64,000 nt of DNA from Trichoplax sp. H2 (GCA_003344405.1 NOWV01000016.1:1-64000); one strand, 5' to 3'; shown: positions 21,231 through 34,218, numbered from the stretch's first letter. Notes: a model not told the origin generated them from the sequence alone. Translations and numbers: made by a program.

Positions 21231-24200
21231 TTATTGACGTTCAGTTAAGGTTAGCTTCATTGGCCTATCTGGAGTTAAAGTTACTCTATTGATCGCTTCT
21301 ATTTCATCAAGGTTATTGCAGCCGATGACAAACCTTTTAACCATCTAATAAAATATTTCGATCAAAAATTTTGTAAATTTCTTTTATTATAACTTAAAAT
21401 GAAAAATTGTTGTGTATGTTATATTAATACTTACTTTACCGAGAATGGATCATACTGTACTATGTTAATTAAAGAGCTCTAGTAATCTTCGATGTATTAA
21501 CTATCTGTATCATTTCCTGCTAATTTAATTACCTTAGCCAGTAGAAGATGCATCTCTAGTTCTGCAATACGTCGTCCAATACACATTCGAGGTCCAAAAC
21601 CGAATGGAAGAAACTTAAATCCAGCTCTTCCGATACTTTCTGGGTGGGTTCCTTTTATCCAACGTTCAGGTTTAAATATTTCGGGTTCCGGGTAAATTGA
21701 TTCATTATGAAATGGTTCGTATACGTTAGTAATAACTGGCGTCTAATAAAACAAATTCTTAGTTATTGTACGTACGAATCATGTATATCAAAGGATTATT
21801 TGTTTTATTTTGTAGGATTAAATTAAAAAGAAAGAATCAGCTTTTCTTAAATCATTTTCGAGAATTTACATTAGCAGGAACATGATAACCACTTAATACC
21901 ACATCTTCTTTTACTATTCTAGACAGATTAATGAGTACCGGATACAGCCTAAAAATGAGTAGAGGAAATCTCAGTAATATATTAATATAAAACTGAGCTT
22001 TGTATAAAATTATACGTCTTGAAATTATTATTGGAAATCTATACCATTGACTAAGTACGTAATAAAAATTTTAACATAGTTCAATCCATATACAGTATAC
22101 CTCATCGATTCTTTGATACAGGCTCTTAAATATGGTGCGTTATGTACGGTTACGGCATCTGGTTCTTCTCCGTCTTTTAATACTTGTGAAATCTCTTGGT
22201 AAAGCTTTTCTTGGGCTTCCGGATACTGCGATAGTAGTAACATAGTCCAACTAATAGTATTTGCCGTCTGATTTCATATAATATAATAACAGTACTTTTT
22301 ATTATGTATATTATATCATAGTTGTATATAATACAATTATGAGTATGGTGAGAGAGAAACAGGTTAGATTGAAGAAAGAATATCGTTTACTTTTGAAAAT
22401 ATTAGTAAAATTCATTACCGTATCAGAGGCTCCTATCATTAGTTCTAATAGTGTTATATTTAATTGTACGTCCGATAAATTACTTCGACGTAATACATCG
22501 GTTAAGAAATCGACATTATCATCGTCGTTGATGTTTGTATCCATAGATTTTAATTCTTCCTTTCTTTCTTGGATAATTTGTAGACCTATTTCATACATAG
22601 TATCCCAATGGCCACAAAATTCTTTCCAGAAACGTGTCTTTATATACTTATAATAAGGGGGGAAGATAAGCAATGATGCACTTTTTTCCATCATATTCGT
22701 CAGAGCTTTATAGAATGCTTCACCGCGTTGGCTAGGCGGATAGTCGAGGCAACCAATTCGTTTATCGAATATTATACTTAGAACGGCTATAGTGAGATTA
22801 AGTGTTTAATTAATAAAATTTTACAGATTTGTATGAATTTTTAGCATCATTTTCTACAATTGGAAGTATACGAGTAAATTACAAATGTAACATTATACAA
22901 ACATTATACAAACTAAAATAAAACGTTATAAGATAAAAACATGGTGAATGACTTAGGCGAACGTGCGATTCATAGATTTCCTATTCTAATTTAGCGGAGT
23001 ATTTGCATCTCGAGATTATATTCAGAATATGAACTGGCTATAATTCATTTATCTACATCGCGAATAGCTCAATAAATAGCAATAACTCAATTATAGAATA
23101 ATGCCGGATTGTAATACCGAGCTATGTTAACTTACTTTCTAACGACCATCTAAACGTTTGGCTTTCAAAACCGAGAATCTCATTATCGACGCCGTGTTTA
23201 CCTCTTATATGCAGTAAATAATTAATGAAATCATCGATAACTTGATTCATAGTTTTAGCGTAGCTTTGGACATCCTTCAATTTGAGCAATCTCTTATCGA
23301 CGGCGCTACGAGTTTCTTTCCATTCCTCGTCATTCCTACATTCGTAAATTGAAGGAATTTAAATTATAAATTAATGTTATGAAATCTGATGTAGTATCGG
23401 TAGAAAGTTCAGTTATGCTGAGTATGATTATGCTTTATAGGTTATTATTAGATTGAAGGTATCGATATATGTGTTATTGCCATTACTGATTGTAGGTAAT
23501 ACTACCTCCGAAGTTAGTATACCGCTTTCGAGTTACCATCTATATCATATATAGTACAAATAGAGTTTTAGCGAGCTCCGTGGACACATAAATATAACTT
23601 TGAAAAGCATATCGCAGTAGTAGTTATTATTAACAATATGATAGCATTACTAGCTCCATGGATTATCCGAATTTTCATTAATTGATGAGACTATAGCTTA
23701 GTACTTGAATTTACTTCGTTGTTGTCGTTATAATTATACGAGTACATTGTCAACAGAAGGAGCTCAACGTAGTTCAATATCTAAATGTCTTATTTCATTT
23801 TATTTCCTAATCGAATTCTCGAAAAGATTGCAGGGTGTGATACTTTAAAATACAATATGAGCACTATTCAGTGTAAAATTAATTTACGCATTGCCGGTTG
23901 TGTCTCTAGTGAAGTTTAGAAATTGCACTTTAGTAGACTATTAGTATTCTTCTTCTTCTTATTGCACTACGTTTATACCCGGAGTTCAAACTATCTGGGT
24001 CTACTCGTTTATTTAACGAACACATTGCATCCAGAATAAAGTTTGAGGTGATGATTGATTACTTAGAGATGATAGCAGTAAAGAAGTCCTCAAATGGATA
24101 CAGTGATGCAGTGAAACTCCAAGGCAGTAGATGAGGGAAATTACTTACGCTAATAGTACACCCAATGGTAATTTCCTTTCTTCTCTGTAATATGACCAAG

Positions 24201-24609
24201 GACCAATATCGAACCTTCTAGGATATTTTCCCTCGGCTCGATAAGCACGTTCAATATCTTTAGGATCGGATACCAGAACGAATTCAGTTCCACCAAAATT
24301 ACTTTTTACGATGGGCCCGTTAGCTTGAAACATATCTCTTACAGCAAGATGCGCTTTCTGTGTCATGTACTTAAAATTACGTATCGCGAATATTATATTT
24401 CGCAGTGATGTAGTATCTGATCCCGGTATTTGATCGAATGGCTTAATTCCATCGTTGGATGTTGGAGAGGTGTGAACTTTAGGATCAACTTGGTGTAGGT
24501 TTAACGACATATGCAAATAACAAGGCAAGATTCTTCCATGGAAACGATGCTGTCTATAGATCTGCCTTGACAGAATATCAACGCCTCTATCCAACGACAA
24601 CCGTAGCAT
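21231..24609 (-). CDS. Mitochondrial-clan cytochrome P450 (CYP27/CYP24-like), 7 exons, complete
   Basis: Haem monooxygenase. Mitochondrial-clan enzymes receive electrons from adrenodoxin and often oxidise sterols. Exons on the minus strand: 24149-24609, 23136-23335, 22419-22786, 22101-22267, 21870-21948, 21533-21742 and 21231-21344. The phase closes to 532 residues. The N-terminus is rich in Arg and Leu and has no membrane anchor, as for a matrix presequence. It is followed by PFDQIPG, the proline motif of this clan. The I-helix motif GASDTTA ends near 345, with its two Thr encoded on either side of an intron. The K-helix ExxR is at 396-399 (KESMRLYP), PERW follows, and the haem loop FLPFGFGPRMCIGRRIAELE has the axial Cys at 479. 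The PRMCIGRRIAELE form is typical of mitochondrial P450s. Substrate cannot be deduced, and I would not assign a CYP subfamily by eye. Confidence 0.94.
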
Positions 24610-27253
24610 TTTCTATAGTTTTTTTCCCCTTTTGGGCTAATTAGTAGTCGACTAGAAAGATTATTTATTTATACAGAGGTTGTAATGTAAAAGTTGCCAA
24701 GTGTAGCTGATATGAAACCTTTATAAGTGTTCACTAACGTTTACTAACTGTAAATATACCTTGTACAGGGATGGGCAATATCTCGTCGTATAACTAATTA
24801 TCGACTGTTTTATAGTACAGTATGTAGTGTAAACAGTAGTGAGGATAGATCGTGAAGAGAATAACCCCTTGGAATGACTATAGACAGCAGAAATCGATGG
24901 ACTTTAAATGGATAACAAATGTCTAGAATACATTAGTATATGACTGTATACTAAAGAAGAGCTTGCCACTGTATCCGTACAGCAAGCAGTATAGTGTATG
25001 GTTCAATGCTGTACGGATATGATTTTGTACGGTATAATAGCTAACATTACAATGCTTGGATTAAATGATTAGCAAGATGGCTACTCGTTCTCTAGTCTCC
25101 CGAACGGTTTTATTAATGTTTTAAACATTGCTAATTTTTGAGTAATCTAAGATAGTTCACTGCAGCTTGATATCAGTCAGCCTAAAATCAATAGGGTTCT
25201 TAAGTAAGACAGTAGTATGTTTCAAGATTGCTTTTACTACTTATCGTCGTTGGCCGATTAATTATCTCCTTACGTAGGTGAAAGTTTTCTGTTTTTGTAT
25301 CGAAAGCCTTTAAAGACTTCAAAATTCAGTTAAAATCTCTCCATGAATATGTTCGATAATCGTGAATAGCGACGGTGAATTCTTCCTTTATAGACTAGTA
25401 ATCGGGTATAATAAGCCTACAATTGTTAATGTATTACTTGCAGATCAAAATTAATTACACCTCATTGAAAAAATTTCGAAGATTGATGCTCTTGTCGATT
25501 TTAAGTATGTTTATGATCATGGTAGACTTCAATGTCTTTCCTTATCCAAGAATAAATAGCATGCTAAAATATCAGGCACATACAATAACTTAATAGTTCG
25601 TTGGCAAAGCTAACTTTATTTAATTCGTAGAATAACGGAAAAGTGTGTATTGAAATATTAAGCGCATGCGATAATTGAGCAGTTTATGAACAAGGCCAAC
25701 TTTGTCAAATTCTTATAGTGAAGTAAAATTGTATTTAAAACATGAAGCATGTGCAATAAATAAACAGTTTACTAATAAGGTTAACGTTACTAAATAGAAC
25801 TTGTATTTGAAGATAGGGAGTATATGCAGTTCATTAACGATTTACTAACCGGAGTGAGATATCAAATTCTTAGTAAGGTTAAGATTGCAAAAAATGTGCA
25901 ATATCTTCTGCTTATATTAGTAGAAATTATATGTCAAAGGATTAAGCGCACGCATTACATTAACGATTTACATGTTAACCAGGATTAACTTTATCAAATT
26001 TTAAGAAGGTTATAATTTTAAAAATGCTGTATAATATCTCCTAAGCGTATTAATGAAAAATTGTGTATTAAAATATTAAGCACATGTAACAGATTAGTAG
26101 GTTTATTAGCAAGATTAACTTTAGCGGATATTTAGTATGGTAAGGATTTTAAATGCAATGCCACTTGTGAATAGAAAATGTATATTAATATACTAAATAT
26201 GCAATACATTACAATGTCTCTCCTACTTAATGAAAAACTGTATATAAAAGATCAACATATGGGATAAATTAATATTACCTAAAATTACCGAGATATTACC
26301 ATACACAAAAATAGATTATTTATTTATCAGTAAAACAATAATATGTATACCTTGAAAGACAAATACAATCTATTTAATTAAATTATGATCTAAACAGTAA
26401 AGGATATTATTGACTTTCTCTGCAGTAAGCGCTACAATACCTGCTTTCGAGAGTCTTCCAAGTAGTGATTATACATTGATAATTTTGATATTGTTTCAAT
26501 TATTGTAGCTGGCGCCTAACAATATTGTTATTATTGTAAATAAATAACTGCATTTACACATACATTTAAATAGTCTTACGTACTATTCTTTCATAAATCG
26601 ATAGCAGCCTATGCCTATATACTGTACGCTGATATGAAAATACGAGACAGCCAAACCCTTTCAGCAGACAAATGCATTACATTGAATAGATGGAAGAAAA
26701 ATAGATTTCCATTTATCTAAATATAAAATTTCTTTATTCAATATCAGGAATTTTACTTTTGGTCATGCATACAAATTAAATATCTCTAGAATTGGTATCT
26801 ATACACGCATGGATAAGAGCATTCTTCTTTGAATGTTGGAATATTGCTAAGTATTGTGATGCACGAGCATATACAATAGTTTAATTGATTTCTTAATTAA
26901 TTATTGGGAACAGTTGCGACTTGGAGAGAATGTGGGCTGATTTCTTTTGAACTGTAGCTTATTAGTAAGCGCTTAAATAGTGGTAATTGGAAGGAAATTG
27001 TTACAGTTGTTTTAGATCATATAGATTACCATAACGTAGATTAGATATCTATTTCACAGTAGTAAGAATGTAGTAATAAATGTTCTTTCCATTAGAATTA
27101 TATTTTTAAGTCTACAGAGTAAATGGATTTTAGTCCTCTTTTGTAGTATTTCTCAGTTATACAGAATCGATACCATATTTAACAGTTTCTATCTCAAACT
27201 TAATCTTTCACCATAGTTTGTAAATTGAAGTCTTAATTAGGTTATGTGGTAAC
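24610..27253. other. Divergent gap between the P450 and the TM9SF gene
   Basis: 2.6 kb holding the 5' flanks of both genes. Apart from the degenerate repeat at about 25540-26240, no exon is recognised. A short inverted repeat on the word TGTACGGATA lies near 24975-25030. Confidence 0.55.
25540..26240. repeat. Degenerate tandem repeat, ~110-140 bp unit, about six copies
   Basis: A string like ATTAAGCACATGCAATAA, then AACAGTTTACTAACAAGG, then TTAACTTTATCAAATTCTTAGTAAGG recurs near 25570, 25660, 25750, 25820, 25945 and 26080. Base changes and indels have accumulated in each copy. It is much older than the other arrays in the window. I read it by eye, so period and limits are approximate. Confidence 0.7.
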
Positions 27254-29239
27254 ATGGTTAAATCGCTGCGACGATCTATTTCAATCATTGTATCGGTAAT
27301 TATTGCATTTACTTTTGAGCAAAATGCTGATGCCCTCCAGATTTTTAACCAAGCCGTTAATAATTATTGCACAGAAAGTAACTCCGCAACAGACTGTCCT
27401 AGTAATATACCAGTTCAAGTCGGTTCAATTCGTTCAGATAAATCGATTCTCAATATAGACTATTTTGATCTCAATTTATGTCTTGTACAATCATCCTATT
27501 TACCAGTTAAAAGCGTCGGTCAGGGATTACTAGCGCACTTTTATCATCGGCCATCATTTAATATCTCATTTGGATTGAATCAAAGAAATGTTCAAATATG
27601 TAATGTAACGTACAATCACAATAACTCAATCAGCAAGAAAAAATTTGATAAATTATTATATGCCATCCGGAATAACTATATGTTATACTGGTCAATCGAT
27701 GATATGCCGCTTCGTTGGTGCTATCCTGTTATAGCTGGAAACAAGAGATTTTGTACCGATGGTTTTCCTATTGGATGTCATATCGATAAGCGAGGAAAAA
27801 TGACCACGGGTTGCTATTTACTTGATTTACCTTCATTAAATGATGTATATGTTATTTTTAATCATTTAGATATAGAGATATCATATACAACTAATTATAT
27901 GTCCGAACGTTCAATGTTAATTGCAGCTGTGGTCCGACCACGTAGTCAAACTAATAATATTAGAAAAACAAATACCGTTATTTCTCCAATTTTATCAAGA
28001 GATAGTAGCAAGAGAAATTCAATCGTGAGTTGGTCGTATACTTATTCAATTAGCTATAAACGCATAATATCAAATAGGATAACGCGACGAGATTTTTTCG
28101 CCAGCTACAGCCCGTATTCTTTTAGGCAGTGTAGTAGCCTATTTAATATCTTATTAATTGTTACATTTCTGACACTTATGATTGTTAGAATATTTTACTA
28201 TTCTTTTGGTAGAAGCGATGCAATGATTTCATCAGTAAGAAGCAATCAAATTATGCTAAAGCATGGATGGAGAGCAATTCGTGGCGATGTATTTAGATCT
28301 CCAAAATATTCCTTGTTATTATCTGTTTTAACTGGTTCAGGTATACAGTGTTTGCTGGCAACTTTTTATACGCTAGCACTAGCATGGATTGGCTTTATAA
28401 GTTTTAGTAATCCTTCAGAATTGCTATCGTCGGCTATTTTATCATATGTTTCATCTGCAAGTACTGCTAGCTATATATCCGCAGTTACTTATAAGACTAT
28501 TGATGGCAAAGATTATATTCTTAGTTTTATTATGACACCAACGTTAATACCTGGCATTTTCCTTGCTATTCTCTACATACTGAACTCTATATCACTTAGT
28601 ATGCTTACTCTATCAACCCCACCACAAACATTTATATTATTGCTAATAATGTGGCTATTGGTATTATGTCCACTATCTTGTATTGGATCCTACTTCGGTT
28701 TTAAACGAGAAGCATTACAGTTACCTGTCAAGCCAAGTAAAACGCCACGACAAATCCCTGAGTATAAGTTCTATAAATATCCTCTACTTGGTGTTGCTAT
28801 AGCTGGTGCTTTAATTTTTTCTGTAGTTGTAGTACCGATATCTGTCTTTCTAGATTGCCTTCAAACACATAATATTAACGAATCTTACGGCTATTCTATT
28901 CTCTATTTTATTCTAACAATATTATTATGCATTCAGATATCAGTTTATTTATGTCATTTATATTTATGTGCTGAAAATTATCACTGGTGGTGGAGGGCAT
29001 TTCTAGCTGGTGGATCAGTCGCTATATTTATTTTATTATATAGTTGTTATTTTTATCTTACTAGAATATCGTATAGTTCTAATGCATATAGTATGACATA
29101 TTTCATAGTCTACTTTGGCTATTGTACCGTCTTAGCAATCTATTTTAGCCTAATGACAGGTAGTATTACTTTCATTGCTGCCTTTATATATGCCAAGTTT
29201 GTTTATCAATACGCTAATATGGATATCATTCAAGTCTGA
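27254..29239 (+). CDS. Transmembrane 9 superfamily (nonaspanin) protein, intronless, 661 residues
   Basis: TM9SF/EMP70 proteins are nine-pass membrane proteins of the Golgi and endosomes, with roles in cargo sorting and adhesion. Here a cleavable signal peptide covers about residues 1-28. A Cys-containing lumenal region runs to about 295, and nine hydrophobic segments follow from about 298. Family hallmarks: GWRAIRGDVFRSP with LTGSGIQ after it (about 337-362), IGSYFGFKREA, KTPRQIPEYKFY, LCAENYHWWWRAFLAGGS (about 575-592) and the final YFSLMTGSITFIAAF segment. Two things are odd. It is a single exon although other genes in the window are split. It ends NMDIIQV, whereas TM9SF2/4-type proteins normally end in a K-x-D/E signal that binds COPI. 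The lumenal part is diverged. The frame is intact, so it is probably functional; origin as a retrocopy is an inference. Confidence 0.93.
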   Translation: MVKSLRRSISIIVSVIIAFTFEQNADALQIFNQAVNNYCTESNSATDCPSNIPVQVGSIRSDKSILNIDYFDLNLCLVQSSYLPVKSVGQGLLAHFYHRPSFNISFGLNQRNVQICNVTYNHNNSISKKKFDKLLYAIRNNYMLYWSIDDMPLRWCYPVIAGNKRFCTDGFPIGCHIDKRGKMTTGCYLLDLPSLNDVYVIFNHLDIEISYTTNYMSERSMLIAAVVRPRSQTNNIRKTNTVISPILSRDSSKRNSIVSWSYTYSISYKRIISNRITRRDFFASYSPYSFRQCSSLFNILLIVTFLTLMIVRIFYYSFGRSDAMISSVRSNQIMLKHGWRAIRGDVFRSPKYSLLLSVLTGSGIQCLLATFYTLALAWIGFISFSNPSELLSSAILSYVSSASTASYISAVTYKTIDGKDYILSFIMTPTLIPGIFLAILYILNSISLSMLTLSTPPQTFILLLIMWLLVLCPLSCIGSYFGFKREALQLPVKPSKTPRQIPEYKFYKYPLLGVAIAGALIFSVVVVPISVFLDCLQTHNINESYGYSILYFILTILLCIQISVYLCHLYLCAENYHWWWRAFLAGGSVAIFILLYSCYFYLTRISYSSNAYSMTYFIVYFGYCTVLAIYFSLMTGSITFIAAFIYAKFVYQYANMDIIQV

Positions 29240-31081
29240 CTTTACAGCATATCTTATATGTATGTAATATACGTGTACTGTTAGCTGTGTGCAATGAGAG
29301 TTTAATTGCAGGGTTCACTTAAATGGCATTGTGTGAAAAACTGATTCATACAGGGTATAGAGCTATTCAAAGTATTAGTTCCAATTATTTGGTTGTTTTA
29401 TCAACAATATTTCCACTAGAGATAGTTTTACGTACTGTATCTTATGTGGTAGTATTTGCAATGATTAATATGCTATGTTAAATGTTACTAACGTCAAGTA
29501 TATAATTTGAAGTATTTTGTAAGTGAGTATAATTATTGATTGAATTATTGATAAACTTAAGATTAATCTATGCACATACACGTATCATCAACTGATTTTT
29601 AGATATCTAGAAGAGGCGTAGCCATTGTTGACATGATTTATAAATTTGTTGGGATACGCCGTAGTTCAGTCAAATAAAATACTGTACTGCAGAGGTGGTT
29701 CTTAACTGATTGCTTGTAGAATCTGCTAATAATTGGATAACGGTATGTTTTAAAATTTTAAATCGTGAAATGCTAACTAGTGCTTTATGAATAAAATTCT
29801 TTCCAACGAATGTCTTATTAAATCTTTTACAAGTTACTTGATCGAAATTTAATTGATGTACAGTATTATCATAATGCATACATAAAGTAGTGACATTACC
29901 CATTATTGTGGTTGAATGATTTTAATTACTGTACGTATAAATAGTATGGATGCAATCATTGCCCTAATGCAGTATGAACTTAAATTACCTCTCCTAAGTA
30001 GTTTACTTTATTATTATTTTATACACTTTCAGCGGTAGTATGTTTCAGTTAGGGGCTTTCCTGATATGGGTTCGTTTCAAACGACGTAATTTTCAGGTAG
30101 ACAGAAGTGATGGCTAAGCCCTTCATACTGTCGCAACTATACTTATAATATGATATACGGGCTAATTTAAATGTCAGTTCCATTTTGAGCTATTCGAACT
30201 TCGATTGGTAGCGTTATTAAGGCCTTTATAACCCTTTTATATGAGTATATCTCCCGGAGTGTCTACTTAGGGATCATTATACTCTGCGTCAAAAAGAAGC
30301 AAAAATTTGAAAACTAAAACTTTCAATATATTTAAATTTTTGATAATAAGAAAGCTTGTAGTATAAATCAAAAATGTAGTTTGTATATAAACGAAAGGAG
30401 AACAAAGTTACTTAATCTATATCCAGTATTATAATCAATAGTTAAATGTACGTAAATATGCATCATCGATGACTACATATTTGATTAAATGTATATAAAT
30501 GTAAAATTTTTGTATTTTTAGCTAAGTACATCAGGTATATTTACGCTTTATGAACGATATTTATACATGAAACATTTGCAAAATGCTATCTATTACTTGT
30601 ACATATGTAACTCGTTAACCGCAGCGATAAATAACATGATAAATAGATAACCGTATTAGTTTTATATTTATTACTAAAAGGTACTGTATAGGCATATAAG
30701 AATCAAATATTTAAAACAAACACGGTTTGAGGTGATGTATCGGTAATATAAAATTGTCATAAATGTATCGATCTACACTTGCAACGTTACTAAGCTTGAG
30801 CTGATATACGTGATTATCGACCGAGATATTTTTATTTGGTTATACATAGGACGAATAACATTGATATCACGTCTAACATACATGCTAATTGTGAGTACAA
30901 GCAATGCCGTCTTTCAGTAAAATAAATGTGCAGGATGACAGCAAATATTTATAGAATGAAAGTATATAATCTAGTTGAGTTATCTGATTATATGATAACA
31001 TATTCACAAGGTAGAGTTGTTACACTTATTGCAAGCAAGGATAATAGTCTATTGTATATGGAGTAAAAAGGATCTTGAGAA
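29240..31081. other. Convergent 3'-3' gap between TM9SF and GCLM
   Basis: 1.8 kb of AT-rich sequence, probably containing the 3' UTRs of both genes. No array, exon or RNA gene is recognised. Confidence 0.55.
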
Positions 31082-33468
31082 TTAGTCTTCAATCCTATCG
31101 CAACGCAAAATGTACCTTTTATGGAATAAAAAGATTGATAGAGATTTTAGCCAAGTAGAATTCTTAATAACAATAATCATGATTAGCTTACCCTTTGCTC
31201 TTAATTATACCGCGATGCTTAATGAGAGCAGTATATCTTGCAACCCAAATAGGTTGCCAATTGTCATTCTCGGAAGAAAAATAGTTGTTTAAAGTTGTTT
31301 TTACGTAATCGGCATCTAGAATATCTATAAATCAGATTAGCGTTATACATAAAGATTGCACAAATAAATAATATCGGTACAGTATGTCGATGCATGACGC
31401 ACCTCTAAGATCGGCATGAGTTAAAAGACGCACATTGTTTTCTTTTGCATATGATACTAATTCCTGTAAAATAATTATGTAATAAGTAGTACGGAAGAAA
31501 AGTATGTTACATTAATAAGCTAATCCTTTAATTTACCGGTGGTATTACGCAGCAGGTTGAGAGATTAACTGAATTTGTAGCTGGCTTAATCTAAAAAAAT
31601 TAACAAAAATGAAAAGATGTAGGCACTACAATCGCAGATATTAACATATGTTCGTACAAATGGCGGTACTGCATATTTAGTTTTAGATATGATACAGTTA
31701 GGTTAATAAAATTTTGGCATATAGTGATCGTCAGATAGCATCATTCACTGTACCTTGGACCAATCATGCAACTGTGATAGTTGATTCAAATCGAAATCAC
31801 ATATCCCAATCTCTTGAATATGTCCATTATCGACAAATTGTTCCATCATCTATATACGTATTACATATAATTATTATAGATCCATATATCAAGACAATAT
31901 GATAACAGGCATTCTTTTAGCGTAAAGTTCTGTTATTGTCTCTGATATGTAAATCATTATTTTACCTGCCATATATCTTGAACGTCACTGCTGAAATCTG
32001 TAACGGATGGTGGCAGAGATAATGTCGCGTTATCCACCTTGGTAATACCAAGTTCCTGGATTACTACCGATATATGAGAGAGCGGGTTAGAGAAAGATCA
32101 AATGTTGTAATGGTAATGGTAATTTCACTCCATATTTAGGGGATGAGTAACATAAGTTTGAGTCATGCGATAATTTACAATTTAATCATCGCATTTATAT
32201 AGTATTTACTGAAGAATTGATAAAATCATTTAGCGGCTAGTTGAATTGTTTGTATTTATTCAGAAAGGGAATGAAATGAAGTACACCAACTAGAGAAGTA
32301 TTAAAATTGTGACTTCACCTTGTTCGAGGGCGTCTTTTACATCAAAAGATTTTCCACTTAAAGCAAATATTTTAGCTAAACAAGAGAGGATAAGAATTTG
32401 AGCTATTTTGTTTAATGAAGTTTGTTGTAATAACAAGGGTATCATAGAATTAAGATATTTATTAATATTTGTACATTTATATTAACATTAAAAGTAGTAA
32501 GTAAGCCTTACCGGAAATCTCGAAGTCATTGAGACTATCGCTACTAATTTTAGATGGAAATTGTTCATGCCGGCAAGTCAGAATCTCTTGATCCTAAATA
32601 TCAGGCAATATGTTGAGACATTTGCATAAACTAGCAATGATATGATCTTCAGTTACAGTCATCAACTGATGACGTAATATGCAGAGAGATAATTTGCCTG
32701 CAAGCTATACATTACCATACAACATGTTTTCTCTAGGTGTTATCGACTACTATGTTAATAGATAGAGTAAGTACAGTAGTAATCTTTTCGTTTATCACAA
32801 AATAATTTCATTGCTTTATCTCGTACTTTATGTACAGATTGCTATTACGATAGGCTTTAAAGCATGTTTTTAAGTTTCTCTTTATTTCGCTCATTCTACG
32901 TGAACGCTGCAACAGAAAGGGTGATCTGTATTTGTCTTGTATTGTATGATATAATGCACTACTATTTACTAGCACATTGAGATCAATTTTTTGATACAGT
33001 ATGTTCAATATCCAGTAGTGAGATGATATTTGATTATAGTATAAATAAGTCTATGTTCGAAAACATAGATATACCTTTAAAGATTGGATATCGACCGATT
33101 CCTTCCAAGCAGTTAGAGTACCATCGACGCATTTCTGAAGCTGTAAACCACAGAAGAAAGAAATTATTCAATTTTGAATAGACCTATTTCATGATTGAAA
33201 GAATTAATACAATTATTTTCAATCCATCGCTGCCACCGGTTTATAATACTGTCAACACTAAACAGTGATGGCAGTTTATTGGATTGGAAGCTCGATCGAT
33301 ATAACAAGTATTGGATAAGGTGATTGTTGCATATTGACAGATTTGAAGCAATGGCTGAATTAGATTAACCTCGCTTTTGGAAGACTGACTAAATTTTCCT
33401 TTTAGTCTGTTCCATTCGGTTAAATTTCCAGTGTTGATGTATAATTTTTGCGTTGCTTGACTGACCAT
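31082..33468 (-). CDS. GCLM: Glutamate-cysteine ligase regulatory (modifier) subunit, about 10 exons
   Basis: Partner of the catalytic subunit GCLC. It raises glutamate affinity and relaxes glutathione feedback in the first step of glutathione synthesis, in the cytosol. Exons on the minus strand: 33370-33468 (LYINTGNLTEWNRLKGK, matching the human LHLQTGNLLNWGRLRKK), 33075-33140, about 32515-32595, 32320-32385, 31965-32065, 31755-31875 (IQEIGICDFDLNQLSQLHDW), 31535-31600 (IKPATNSVNLSTCCVIPP), 31428-31470 (AKENNVRLLTHAD), about 31192-31302 (WVARYTALIKHRGIIKSKG) and 31082-31115 (YILRCDRIED). The aldo-keto-reductase-like fold of the family is recognisable from the CDFDLNQL and VNLSTCCV segments. 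Length is near the human 274 residues. Boundaries of the middle exons are approximate. Confidence 0.93.
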
Positions 33469-33479
33469 AGCTCAATTTA

Positions 33480-33850
33480 GGTGGAATCGCCTACAGAAGA
33501 GATCGAAGCGATTGAAGATTATTTTGATTGCCGATAATAGTCATTGAAGATCGTATTTTACATCAACGTATAAAGAGCATGGATATTATCCATTAACGGA
33601 ATGGATGATTGATATCGATGACTATGTTACCTCCATAGAAAATGTGAAATTGATACATTCATTTATGAATTCATTGAATACTCGTATGACAACAAAATCA
33701 ATTAGGACATTAATCCATCGTTGCAAGCTCGAGTTGCCCAAGTATCGTGCTCGTATTATCAAACAAAATCACGAAGTAAAGTCAACAGCAGTTCTGGCTG
33801 GTTTAAAGATGAGCAAAAGTTTGCAACAAACCAAGTTATTCACACGGTGA
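33480..33850 (+). other. Unassigned open frame in the GCLM 5' flank
   Basis: An uninterrupted 81-codon frame from 33605 to 33850 begins just after an in-frame run of codons and has a normal-looking amino-acid mix, unlike neighbouring frames that are Tyr/Ile-rich noise. It includes RTLIHRCKLELPKYRARII. I recognise no family. It could be a chance frame, a lone exon or a decayed gene piece. Confidence 0.25.
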
Positions 33851-34218
33851 ATTACTGTCTAAGAATGACGATTGCATGTATATTTATATATGGATAGAAA
33901 TGGAGATTGAGCTCACCTTGGCGTAGGGTTTGGCAAGTTGGAACTTCTTCAGAATAGACTACCGGTAAACCTTTTGCTTCGACACTTTATACTGACCATC
34001 TCTAGACCACACTCCCGTCCTGCGCTGAGACTGCGTACTGTACAGTGTACAGTACCTAGATTCGGCTGCAAAATTGTATCGTCATGCTGGCGGCAAGGCT
34101 ATACGATTGTAACAAAGATCGGCTGAAGGAGAAGAAAAGTGCTGCGTGTGCTACAGTACCAAGAGTTGCAGCAACACTGTACACTGTAAGAAGGAATCAT
34201 CCTACTGTAACATTACGA

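Noticed and set aside
22339-22653. 104-codon plus-strand frame
   Set aside because: It lies exactly antisense to P450 exon 3, which has clear family identity.
31110-31292. Plus-strand frame of 60 codons
   Set aside because: It is antisense to the GCLM exons encoding the ARYTALIKHRGIIKSKG region.
31714-31902. Plus-strand frame of 62 codons
   Set aside because: It is antisense to the GCLM exon encoding IQEIGICDFDLNQLSQL.
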